From Sebastes aleutianus (Eukaryota; Chordata; Actinopteri; Perciformes; Sebastidae): a stretch of 64,000 nucleotides of DNA. How positions within the stretch are numbered: the stretch's first letter is position 1; each line of letters opens with the position of its first letter. The stretch is taken from positions 30,078,933 through 30,142,932 of the forward strand of contig CAKAKS010000067.1 of the NCBI GenBank assembly GCA_916700875.1, written 5' to 3'. The position numbers were made by a program, and so were the translations under genes. Below, one piece after another: positions 12,672 through 23,089 of the stretch. The notes beneath the pieces were generated by a model. It made no database searches and was not told the DNA's origin. It worked only from the letters and a program-made list of their open reading frames with translations.

Positions 12672-13327
12672 GTTTCTACAGAGTGAAGCACCAGACTGAG
12701 AGGAACCACATCTACAGTCAGACTCATCCAGAGGTCCAGTCAGTGGCTCTCTGTCTGAATGAATGAAGCACACAGAGCTCTTCTTAATAAACACTGTTAT
12801 AAAGAGTTTCTTGATATAATTACAACATTATTGAACATTAACAGGTAGAACTGGACTTCACTGACCGGGTTCTTGATGAAAACCCTCCTCTGTCACCTCA
12901 CCGGGTCCTGGTTCAACATCTTAGCTCGTCTTTAGCGGTTTGCACAACAGTCTGTTCATGTGAATGGGTTTTTCTGTTAGCTCAATGCTAATCAACACAC
13001 ACACATACGCAAAAGGATGTGACGTCACCATATATTCAGACCAAAGCCGTCAATCTGCAACATAATCGATTTAAATCGACACATAACATGATTTGGATCA
13101 AAAATTCCCATGATGATGTGAAGGAAGTATTTTTTATGAAAGATGAATGTTCAGATAAATATGTTTGATGTAATGATATATTTTAGTCAAAATAAGATTG
13201 GAAATAACATGCTGTATATAATACAACTTTCATACATTTTATCAATTCATTTAAACAGTACAGCACCATGATATCCTTTATTAAAAAAGCCATTAAGAGT
13301 TAAAAAAAAGATTAAATTATTATAATA

Positions 13328-13375
<48 letters not shown>

Positions 13376-13641
13376 CATAAACACAAACCCTGGCGTTATG
13401 AAATGTATATGTAATTATTTTTGTTTTGTCTTCTTTTTGTTTTGTTTCGGTTTTTTTTTGTTCAACTGTCTATGTATCTACCTCTGTTAATAAGCATGAG
13501 TTCAATAAAGAAAGCATAAAAATAAATAAATAAATAAAAAACACAAAAATTACAACAATAAAATACCATAATCGTGAGGGGATGCTTCTTATTTTTATTA
13601 TTTGTTGTGAAAAATTGCAAAAAGAGATGTAAATTAAGGAA

Positions 13642-13687
<46 letters not shown>

Positions 13688-14305
13688 CCAATATGTTTTG
13701 TTTGTTCCTTGTTACTGATAGAGAGTTCAAACAAGACAAGATTCAAAACAAGAGTCAATACCAACAGGAGAATACACTGTTTTTCTTGGGTGCTATCCAC
13801 ATAATCAGCGGTGTTGCTCATCCCACAAATGCATGATCCTTACAAGTTGGACATCATTTTGAAGTTAAATAAACAGGCTTTCCAACCATGTAAAATACAA
13901 TGCCAATTAGCATTTTTTTCTGAGTTTATATCCCTAATATATAGGGACTAAATGTCAGTTAACCTTGGTGCCTGACCATTTTCTTTTAATAATTTGTCTT
14001 TTGGGAGTCACTCTGAGGAAGCGTAAATCACTGGAGTCTTTAGTAGTATTCTATTCTATAGTATTAAATCTATTATCTTATTATTCATCTTCTCGAACCA
14101 GGCAGCTGCAGTAGGCTCCACCCTGGTCCAGATGGTGGTGCTGATGCGTTTATAACTGGTCTATAAACTGCAGAAGAAGAAGCAGTTTACCACAGATACT
14201 TCTGGGGAAGAGTTCAGAGATCAGGAGAGTCCGTCTCTGAAGTTTGTGAACTAAACCTGTTATAATATAATCAGTGTGCAGACAGACAGACAGACAGAAG
14301 GAGAC
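12672..14305. promoter_or_regulatory. Divergent dars2/cryz intergenic region with AT microsatellites
   Basis: 1.63 kb between the two start codons must hold both promoters and 5' UTRs. No clear TATA box or CpG island is seen. It contains two TA runs, about 13330-13373 and 13643-13685; long Ile/Tyr reading frames there are artefacts of TA repeats. A CAGA run lies at about 14278-14298 in the cryz leader. Confidence 0.5.
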
Positions 14306-15808
14306 ATGTCAGGCAGCAGGTTGATGAGAGCCATCAGAGTCAGTGAGTTCGGAGCTCCGTCGGTGCTCAGACTGAGATCCGATGTGAAGGTTCCTCAACC
14401 CGGACACTCTCAGGTGAGACTCACCGGAGCAGGTCACAGCTGGACCTGCAGCCAGAGTAACGACTACTGCAGGAACCAGCAGGGTTGTTGGGAAGGTTAC
14501 TTTAGAATCATTTTTTTTATTTGGTAAATTATTATATTATATTATATTATTATAATTATGAGTATTAGGACCATATTGAGGAAAAAAAAAAAAATCTGAG
14601 ATTTCGAGAATAAAGTCATAATATTACCAGAATAAAGTCATAAGTTTAAGAGAGAAAAAAAAGTAGTTTTATGAGAATAAAGTGAAAAATTTACGAGAAA
14701 AAAAAGTCGTATTATTATGAGAATAAAGTCATAATATTATGAGAATAAAGTCAGAAGTTTACGAGAAAAAAAGTTGTATTATGAGAATAAAGTCATAAGT
14801 TTAAGAGAAAAAAAGTCATAATATTATGAGAATAAAGTCATAAGTTTACGAGAAAAAAGTCGTATTATTATGAGAATAAAGTCATAATATTATGAGAATA
14901 AAGTCAGAAGTTTACGAGAAAAAAAGTTGTATTATGAGAATAAAGTCATAAGTTTAAGAGAAAAAAAGTCATAATATTATGAGAATAAAGTCATAAGTTT
15001 ACGAGAAAAAAGTCGTATTATTATGAGAATGAAGTCATAATATTATGAGAATAAAGTCAGAAGTTTATGAGAAAAAAAGTCATAATATTATGAGAATAAA
15101 GTCAGAAGTTTACAAGAAAAAAAGTCAAAATATTATGAGAATAAAGTCAAAAGTTTACGGGAAAAAAGTCGTAATATTATGTGAATAAAGTCATAATATT
15201 ATGAAAATAGAGTCAGAAGTTTACGAGAAAAAAAGTCGTATTATTATGAGAATAAAGTCATAATATTATGAAAATAGAGTCAGAAGTTTACAAGAAAAAA
15301 AGTCAAAATATTATGAGAATAAAGTCATAATATTATGAGAATAAAGTCAGAAGTTTACGAGAAAAGAAGTTGTATTATGAGAATAAAGTCATAATGTTTT
15401 TAACAGTTTTGTCTGTCCTCCACAATGTCTCTCTCTGTGCTGTAGGTGTTGATTCGTGTCCATGCCTGTGGAGTGAATCCTGTGGAAACTTACATCCGGG
15501 CTGGGACGTACGCTCGTAAGCCCTCCCTGCCATACACACCGGGCTCAGACGTAGCCGGCGTGGTGGAAACTGTTGGAGAAGGAGTCACAGCAGTAAAGGT
15601 CTGAGGAGTAAAACACACCAAAAACAGAATCAATAGATACTATAGCATCCTGGCCAAATATATGATCTTTAAACGCCATGAACACCACGTGATATTTATT
15701 TGATTGCAGTTACTGTTTTCACTGATGATATAGCTATTTTAGCAACTATAATTTTATATATAATAATAATTATATATATATAAATTAAAATAAATAGATA
15801 AATAGATA

Positions 15809-15863
<55 letters not shown>

Positions 15864-18263
15864 TTAATAATAATAATAAATAAATAAATAAAAAAGCCAG
15901 CCAACACAAAATTAATAAAATAAAACATACATACAGATTAATTAATTTGGGCCATTCATGACGAATAAAATGAATGTGCCTGTCTAATTTTGGGGAAGGG
16001 TCGTAAGCCTTTCGAAAAAGGGTCCCATTGTTGAATGGCATTACGTATGAGTGAGGTTTGCCTTTTCTATGCGACATCGATCGCTGTCTGGCCTTACTAT
16101 AATGGGTTCGATGAAGAACCTTGAACTGAATTAAGCTACCCAATGCACCACTCCATACTTCATCAGATATATTAGTTCCAAGCTCTTTCACCCACTCTGC
16201 TCGGATCTTATCAGGTGCTACATTATTGAGTGTCATAATAGTACTATAAATATTCGAGATAAGACCCTTAAGCTGTGCAGGGCTGATGGTTTGAACAAGG
16301 CGGCGAACCTGGAGATAGCGAAAAAGGTCGGAGCGTTGTATGTTAAATTAAAAAGCCAGTATCATGTTAAACTGTGAACCAGTGGGAGGCTGCTGTCATG
16401 TCATGTTAGTACAGTAAATTAATAAATCTGTGCATGTGTTGTCCAGGCAGGAGACCGTGTGTTCACCACGGCCACAGAGTCGGGAGGTTACGCGGAGTTC
16501 ACCGTAGCAGCTGACCAGTGTGTCCACAAGCTGCCCGACGCCTTAGACTACAACCAGGGTGCAGCCATCGGGATCCCTTACTTCACCGCCTACAGAGCTC
16601 TGGTTCACAAGTAAGACCACGCCACTGCAACAGATTGGTTAACTGGGATGGTGGATAGGGTGTCAAAGGTCTGAATCTAGCTCTTAACCTGCAGTTATGT
16701 TATTAACACATTCTCGGAATGATTTGAAGCGTTTTTTTAAGAGGTCTCAGGGCTGAGTGGGGTAGTCAGAAAGCATCAGCAATGTTGGTTTCAACTTTTT
16801 CATTGGATTTGTGTACAGTAAGGAAAATATAGAACAACACTGCACCTCAACAAGCCAGTTATATTGCAGATGTTATTACTCAAATGTGTTTTAACTGACT
16901 GTGTTGTGTGATGCAGAGCCCACGCCAAAGCTGGAGAGACCGTCCTCATCCATGGAGCCAGCGGAGGGGTGACATTTGTCTTTCTTTTCTTTTTTTTCCA
17001 ATTATATTAAAAATGGTAAATAGTTTCCACATCCACATTATGTGTGTTTGTGTTTAGGTTGGTGTGGCGGCGTGCCAGTTGTCTCGTGCTCTGGGTCTCA
17101 AGGTGCTGGGGACAGCGGGGACAGCGGAGGGAATGAAGCTGGTCCTCAACAACGGAGCTCACCTGGCCTTTAATCACAGAGAAGACGGCTACACAGACAA
17201 AATCATGGTATATACACACACACACACACATCCTGGTAGGGGAAAGGAACTAGTCATGAATGAAGCTTTTAAACAAACATTTCTGTGTTCCAGGAAGCCA
17301 CAGAGGGCAAAGGCATCGATGTGATAGTAGAGATGCTGTCTAACATCAACCTGAGTAAAGACCTCCAGATGTTGACCTTTGGAGGACGTGTGACGGTCAG
17401 TAGGACTATAGTCCACTCAGTTCTCTTAACAATCCTCCACAGTTTCCTCTTAAGATCTTTTCACAAAGCTGCTGAGAGAAACGTTTACTAAGGAACTGAG
17501 AGAACGCTAGAAGAAGGGGTGGGGTTGACCCTGTTGCACTGGATGCAGGGTCTGAAATTAGCACCCACAACCGCTGTTGGCAATGGCAGGTAGAAATCGT
17601 CAGGCAGGGAAAACTCTAGACATGGGAATAGAGAACCGCAGTTGTCCGATTCCTTGGCATGTCATGCCTCCTCTTATTGATGCTTTCCCACAGTTACGCG
17701 AAAAATAGGGCTCCACCGGAAGCTATGGTGTAATTAGAGCACTGTAATTTACCATGTATTTAATGTTTTTTATGTAAAATATATCAAACATTGAATGACA
17801 AGAGATCTAAAATGTTATCCCAGCTAGGCTGTACTATTAGAGTAGTAGTTTTATCCCAGTGCATCTCATTCCTGTACATTTCTATGCACACCTCTTCACC
17901 TCTCTTCCTCTTTTATTTCAGATCATCGGCTGCAGAGGCTCTGTAGAGATCAACCCCAGAGACACCATGGCTAAAGAGAGCAGCATCATGGGAGTGGCCG
18001 TTTTCTTTGCTAAACCGGTACGAAGCAACGACATCACACAAGCTGTCCTGATTTTAATGTTCCGGTTAGTTCAAATAAATGTTGTACATCTCCTCCCTCA
18101 GGAGGAGACCAAGGAGTGCGCGGCGCTGCTCTACGCTGGGATGGAAGCCGGTTGGCTGCGTCCGGTCGTCGGTTCCCAGTATGCGCTGGACAAGGCCGCC
18201 CAGGCCCACCATGACATCATTGAGTGTCCCGGGGCGGCTGGGAAGACGGTCCTGACCATGTGA
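14306..18263 (+). CDS. cryz: Zeta-crystallin / NADPH:quinone oxidoreductase, complete, 8 exons
   Basis: One-electron NADPH-dependent quinone reductase of the medium-chain dehydrogenase/reductase family; mammalian members are cytosolic and also bind AU-rich mRNA. Exons: 14306-14413, 15446-15598, 16447-16610, 16917-16968, 17058-17207, 17294-17395, 17922-18017 and 18102-18263. All have GT-AG borders and join to 987 bases, 328 residues plus TGA; the human protein has 329. Visible landmarks are the amino-terminal MRAIRV strand, the HACGVNPVETYIR segment, the PYTPGSDVAGVVE segment and the nucleotide-binding turn ASGGVG at 156-161. Near the carboxyl end INPRDTMAKESSI is characteristic of CRYZ. No zinc ligands are seen, as expected for this zinc-free branch. 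The ATG at 14306 is chosen because an upstream in-frame GTG lies in a CAGA repeat. It is divergent from dars2 and upstream of lrrc53; in mammals CRYZ and LRRC53 are also close neighbours. Confidence 0.96.
14580..15395. repeat. Compound minisatellite in cryz intron 1
   Basis: About 800 bases of alternating units of the type TATTATGAGAATAAAGTCA and AAGTTTACGAGAAAAAAAGT, roughly 20-22 bases each. Units vary in order and sequence. The array fills most of intron 1 between exons ending at 14413 and starting at 15446. Confidence 0.9.
15775..15895. repeat. TAA/TAAA simple repeat
   Basis: TA, AATAGATA and AATAAT repeats in cryz intron 2 next to the LINE fragment. On the minus strand this lies at the 3' end of that fragment, so it may derive from its tail. 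Confidence 0.75.
15897..16345 (-). mobile_element. LINE (L1-type) reverse transcriptase C-terminal fragment
   Basis: Minus-strand translation gives LFRYLQVRRLVQT, then EWVKELGTNISDEVW and SLIQFKVLHRTHYSKAR. This order is typical of the region after the reverse transcriptase domain in fish L1-type ORF2. The segment is short, internally deleted and antisense to cryz, so it is a dead 5'-truncated copy in intron 2. Exact clade not determined. Confidence 0.7.
17697..17820. repeat. Dispersed repeat, copy 2 of 2 in window
   Basis: Diverged copy of 3825-3950 in the same orientation, inside cryz intron 6. Shares CACTGTAATTTACCATG and TGTAAAATATATC. Confidence 0.6.
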
Positions 18264-20100
18264 GGATGTGATCATATCACAGGTCAAAGGTCACCAAGTA
18301 GGAGTTGGCTGTCCAGTCCATAAAGGGGAGAGAACTTTGCTTAACGCGGCTACAATAAGCTTCACATAATTACTGAAAATCAACTTTGATATTTGAAGGA
18401 TTTTACTAGAATGTGCTGATTTACCATCACTGCCAATATGGGTACAAGAATATACAAAGGATATAATGTTTACCTTATACCTGATGATTACATAAGACTC
18501 ATGAACTATAGCCAAAGATCGTATAGTTTATTGCCAAGAAGTGAAAGTCAATCGTTCGTTCCATTGCAACGTCAGCGGCAAAGCTACGCTTCCGCCATTT
18601 TGGCATACTCGCCAGCACTCCCGATTTTCCCGGGAGACTCGTTTTTCCTCCCGGGGTCACAATTCTTCCGTATTTCTCCAGATTTTTGACAATTATTTTT
18701 CCTTTTCATTATATCAGCGTGTTTCTGGAACTGAACAGCGTGTATAATCCCTACTGTTTCCACCCGGACGACAGTAGAGCTACACCAACTGTTGTTTCCC
18801 GGCAGAGGAGAGCAGTCTATGCTCCCGACACAGCGCAGTTTGAGCTCATGTTTAAGCTGCGCTCGCCAAAGCGTGCGGCGCCCAAAGTCAGGCTTTGCTC
18901 GATTTGGCAAAAAGCCGTCGTGGCGCAACACTAGCCGTTAGAAATAACGGGTTTCAGAGCGCAGTAGTGCCGTTGTCGCATTGTTTCTGAAAGGACCTTC
19001 AGTGAGTGAGAGAAGGAGAGAGAAATGGAGAGAACTAAGAGAAAGAAATACTCCAGCAGGAAGGATGAATATTAGTTTATACCAGAGATTAACACGCCAA
19101 GTTCACGTCAGAGGGGCGAATTATTCAGATTTCTTTCCTGGGAGTTAAAGGTAAAATCAAATGTTTAACATAAAAATGCTGTTGCAGTTTACTTATTCTT
19201 TCTTCTAATTGTGTTCATGCTACATGATGGATTATTACGACACATAATGTAATTCAGCTTCCTCAAAAAAAGCATGAAGTTCTGTGAAAACATTCTTATT
19301 GATCCTGTATTCTGACATATTAACCAAACGATTCCAGTCTTATCATTTCACACGTATGTACAATATTAAATAAATTGTGAATGAAAATAATAAATATAGA
19401 AATTTTAAAAAAGACATTTTTGGAATTTTTTTGTGACGATTCCTGATAAACAATATTGACATTTGGGGAAAAGGAAGTAATGGGAAAGAGTAAGCATTTC
19501 TGACAGGAGTCAAACGTGACATCTGTGCCTTATCAGGTGACAGCCGGGTCTACTGAGCATGCTCCACAGAGGGCCAGGTAACTTAAGCTAGACACACACA
19601 GGTACACAGTGTCTGCTGTAGCGCTGTAGCAACCAGTAAATGATGGAGCTCCCAGTTTAAGTCTCCCAGCAGCAGACGATCAGAGTCCTACAGATCATTC
19701 TCATGGATTAATGTGTCGGTGGAGTGTACCATGTCATCAGGGGTGGACCTTTGGGTTGAGTTCAACAGGTAAGCAGTTTGTTTTTAAATGATCTTCAGGT
19801 GTGTAGATGCTCAGATATTAAAGTCAGGCAGACAGCAATTCAATGATGTCAGAGAAATAAGGTCCCCACAGGTTCTCTTTAGTGTATTGTGGTGAGTGTT
19901 AATCAGCTATTTGCTCCTCTATTAACCTGATTCACAGGGTGAGGAAGCTTTTGATTGGGCCAAAGACTAAAAAACACAAATAAAAATAGAGATTAAAAGA
20001 GTGTAAGACACCTTGTGGACCCCACAGTAATGGGAAACTAAAGTGCTTCAGTGAAAGCCACACTAATGAAATGGTTTAGGTGAGTTAGTAGTTCATTAAC
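18264..20100. other. cryz downstream region, no gene established
   Basis: Holds the cryz 3' UTR and spacer. Part of it (18540-18940) is more GC- and CpG-rich than its surroundings, with open frames on both strands (115 codons on the minus strand) that match nothing I know. Around 19733-19769 a short ATG-led stretch ends at GTAAGC, a possible 5' exon of lrrc53 or another transcript; unproven. Confidence 0.4.
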
Positions 20101-20229
20101 TGACACAACTAACGAGGATTTCTCAGGATTATTTACCAGGCCCCCCCCCCAGACCCTCAGGGGCCTGATAGGTTGTTTGTGTGGGAATTTGATTTATTAC
20201 ACCTTTGTTTAGTATTATGCCCTACGGAA

Positions 20230-21145
20230 GAATTTGTATTTGATTTGTAATTTTGTAATTACTGCCACATTACCCCAAATATTTACCTCAAAATGTATCA
20301 AAAATTACTTTATTATAAACATGATTTAATAATTATATGCTAAAATAACATATAATCATCAACGCAGTCTCTCATCGCCCTGAAGGGGTTTATTTCACAA
20401 CAATGACCCGCTAGCTGTACATTATCCCGCTTATTACACAGCTTCTTACTTAAGACATCAATAATTTGACACAAAAATGGTCCGCCAGAGTCCGACATCA
20501 CAACTGCGCCCATAGCAACGGTCTGTTATACATAGCAACGGTCTGCTATACATAGCAATGGTCTGTTATACATAGCAACGGTCTGCTATACATAGCAACG
20601 GTCTGCTATACATAGCAACGGTCTGTTATACATAGCAAGGGTCTGTTATACATAGCAACGGTCTGCTATACATAGCAACGGTCTGCTATACATAGCAACG
20701 GTCTGTTATACATAGCAACGGTCTGCTATAAAGAAATTACAGACCTTAGAACGCTGTGATTGACCAATCAGAATCGAGTATTCAACACAGCCGTGTAATA
20801 AAAACTTAATAGAAGACACTTCTGATCAGGCATGCTACCTGGTAGCTGATGTCATGATTCAGAGAGCTTTTTTTAAAGAAATTTCAAATAAGTTATTTTG
20901 CTAATTATCATTTATTTATCAGCAGACATGGAAATAAAGCATATCAATTAACTTTGTATTCTTTTCCTGGAAATATATTATACAGATTACTAGCTATTGG
21001 GAAATAGCAGAATCTAATTATTTAATGATGTTTATAATGAACATTTTTGAGGTAAATATTGAGGTAATTTGGAAGTAATTCCAAAGACATTTCAAATAGG
21101 TTACTTGCTAATTATCATGAAATTTGCAGACCTGTAAAATGAAGT
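20230..21145. mobile_element. Long-armed MITE, copy 1, with internal minisatellite
   Basis: Inverted arms: ATTACCCCAAATATTTACCT near 20270 and the reverse type GAGGTAAATATTGAGGTAAT near 21048. The interior shares sequence, in inverted order, with 60343-60915 (for example AGCAGACATGGAAATAAAGC). The left outer end is unclear. It carries the 20-base tandem array at 20511-20730. Confidence 0.65.
20511..20730. repeat. 20-base minisatellite, 11 units
   Basis: Eleven head-to-tail units of CATAGCAACGGTCTGCTATA, with C/T variation at one site and single changes in two units. Units are almost identical, so the expansion is recent. Confidence 0.95.
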
Positions 21146-21497
21146 GTTACCATTGTTTTTAATGGAGGTATCTGTGCTAAGTTTATATCACTTATTACCC
21201 AAATATTTCTAGTCGTTTGAGGTGAAATTGTCTGTGTGGTCTGTCAGCATATAACACCATCATACTCTGTTCTCTGGTCGGTCGTGATTCTGTTGATCCA
21301 CTCTGGTTTATGGATTTTATGGGAACATTAGCTACTGATGTGGAGTCATGAGAGGAGAGCTCTCTACAGAGAAGTCCATTAGCAAAAGAGCTTTAGCAGA
21401 AACATGATAGGCCTCATTCTACTACAATGTCTGGCTGTCGTCCATCAGTCAGCATCCTCTGGGGACAACCTCCACCTCCTCCCATAATGATACCACC

Positions 21498-21530
<33 letters not shown>
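21498..21530. repeat. CA microsatellite
   Basis: About sixteen CA units in the cryz-lrrc53 gap. Confidence 0.9.
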
Positions 21531-21534
<4 letters not shown>

Positions 21535-22003
21535 GTTCATTGCCAACACAGTTATCACTGTTTGCTCGCCTAGCAACTCAGAACAAACAGTGAACAAACA
21601 TGACGACTGGCTCACCGCTGAGCCATCAGAGAGGTTGGCAAGCTTTGGTCCGAGGACACTGTGAGGTCTCTGATGGGGCTCCAGAGAGCCACAAACAATC
21701 TGAAGAAGAGAGTTCAAGTCAGTTTCTTACATGTCCAAACGATAGATATCACAATCTGTTCCTCAATGATACTGCACTCATGCCAATACTGAGCCACGAT
21801 CATTCATTATAATGCATTTTTACATTGTTTTTAACAAAACATGGAACATATAAATGTATGATTTTTTAGAATAACAAGACTTTTGTCAAGATTTATTACA
21901 TTTTATATACAGTATGTCACAAAATTAGAGGGTGTGAAGAAAAAAAAAAGATTTCCCAAGTTTGGTTTAGAAGGAAGGACAAAACACAAAGCCAAAAAGC
22001 CAG

Positions 22004-22572
22004 CCGATTAGACTGTTATAGGGCTATTGAATAGGCTTTATCAATCATTATAAGCCCCATAGATGTGGGTCAGTAGGGGCCTACTACGCCCACTAATAGG
22101 TTTTATCATCTAGTTGCATGGTAGATCACTGAAAGAAAGTATAAAAGAACATGACAGTGACCTCTAGCGACCGTAGTAATTGATGACAGGAGCAGAAGAT
22201 GAAGTATATAGACAGTGTGGAACTCTATAAGGGGTGGAGGTCAGGGACGATGGATGCAGACCGGAGTTCGCATCCCGTGTGAAACCAACAATGTTTAGTT
22301 GTCTTTCTGTTCTTAGTTATTTTAACCCAAAACACAATGTTTTGCCTAAACCTAAAAAAGTTGTAGTTTTGTTGCCTAAACCTAAAGAAGCCTTTTTGTT
22401 TATGTTCAAAACGTGACGTTTCATTCAGTTTTACATGTTAGAAAGTGTTGCTTTTAAGTTTCACTTTCACTTTTACAACATAGTAGGTATAGTAGGCCCC
22501 TAATGACCCACATCTATGGTGCTTATAGCGACTGATAACGCCTATTTAATGGCCTGATAACAGTTGAATCGG
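22004..22572. mobile_element. MITE with about 90-base imperfect inverted arms
   Basis: The left arm starts CCGATTAGACTGTTATAGGG and contains CATAGATGTGGGTCAGTAGG. The right arm is its diverged reverse complement ending GTTGAATCGGG. Near 22262 the interior has GGAGTTCGCATCC, which resembles a tRNA-type B box, but no matching A box is convincing. No coding capacity. Lies 0.5 kb before lrrc53. Confidence 0.65.
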
Positions 22573-23089
22573 GTGCAGCAGCGCTGATCTTGCTGTTGGT
22601 GACGATGATGATGGATTTGATTGTTTCTTTCAATCTGTGAACACAGGACATGAACATAGGGCACAGAGCTGAAGAGAGATGATTATAGTTTATTTCCTAA
22701 AGATGTAATGATGTGTTTTAATTGGTCAATCAGATCATGACAGTGACGCAGCTGTATCGGGTTACAGCCTTATAGAAGAGATGCTACCTCATCACCATGT
22801 TACCTCTGATGTAACACAACATGACCAGTAAGTACTAAACACAATGGATTCACCATAAACAAATGAGATGGGAAATGGGAAATAATATCGTGGAACATGT
22901 CTTTAGTGGTGACCTATATTGCTAGTTGAGAAATTGAAGTTTTTAGTAAAGACAAGTGTTGTTTATTTTATTTATTTTGTATTTAGAACAGTCAAATCAA
23001 CGTCAGGCAATAAGACGTTTTTTATTTGTTGTTTTCATTCAGTTGTTTATTTGTGGAAACTTGTGAATTTGTCTGCAGATATTTTGCTG
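22573..23089. promoter_or_regulatory. lrrc53 upstream region
   Basis: No repeat recognised. A possible acceptor (GTCTGCAG) ends at 23077, 12 bases before the chosen ATG, so the promoter may lie further upstream with a non-coding first exon. Confidence 0.35.

Noticed and set aside
13462..13821. Overlapping frames with Ile-Tyr runs
   Set aside because: Products of TA microsatellites; no domain, no splice support.
15754..15890. Leu-rich carboxyl extension of the 160-codon minus-strand ORF
   Set aside because: The Leu and Ile run is translated TAA/TTA simple repeat next to the LINE fragment, not a membrane protein.
19710..19770. Short ATG-led stretch ending in a GTAAGC donor as coding exon 1 of lrrc53
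   Set aside because: Joining it to the acceptor before 23078 does not keep the lrrc53 frame, so at most it would be a non-coding leader.
20511..20730. CRISPR-like array of short repeats
   Set aside because: Units are contiguous 20-base tandem repeats without unique spacers, in a vertebrate genome.
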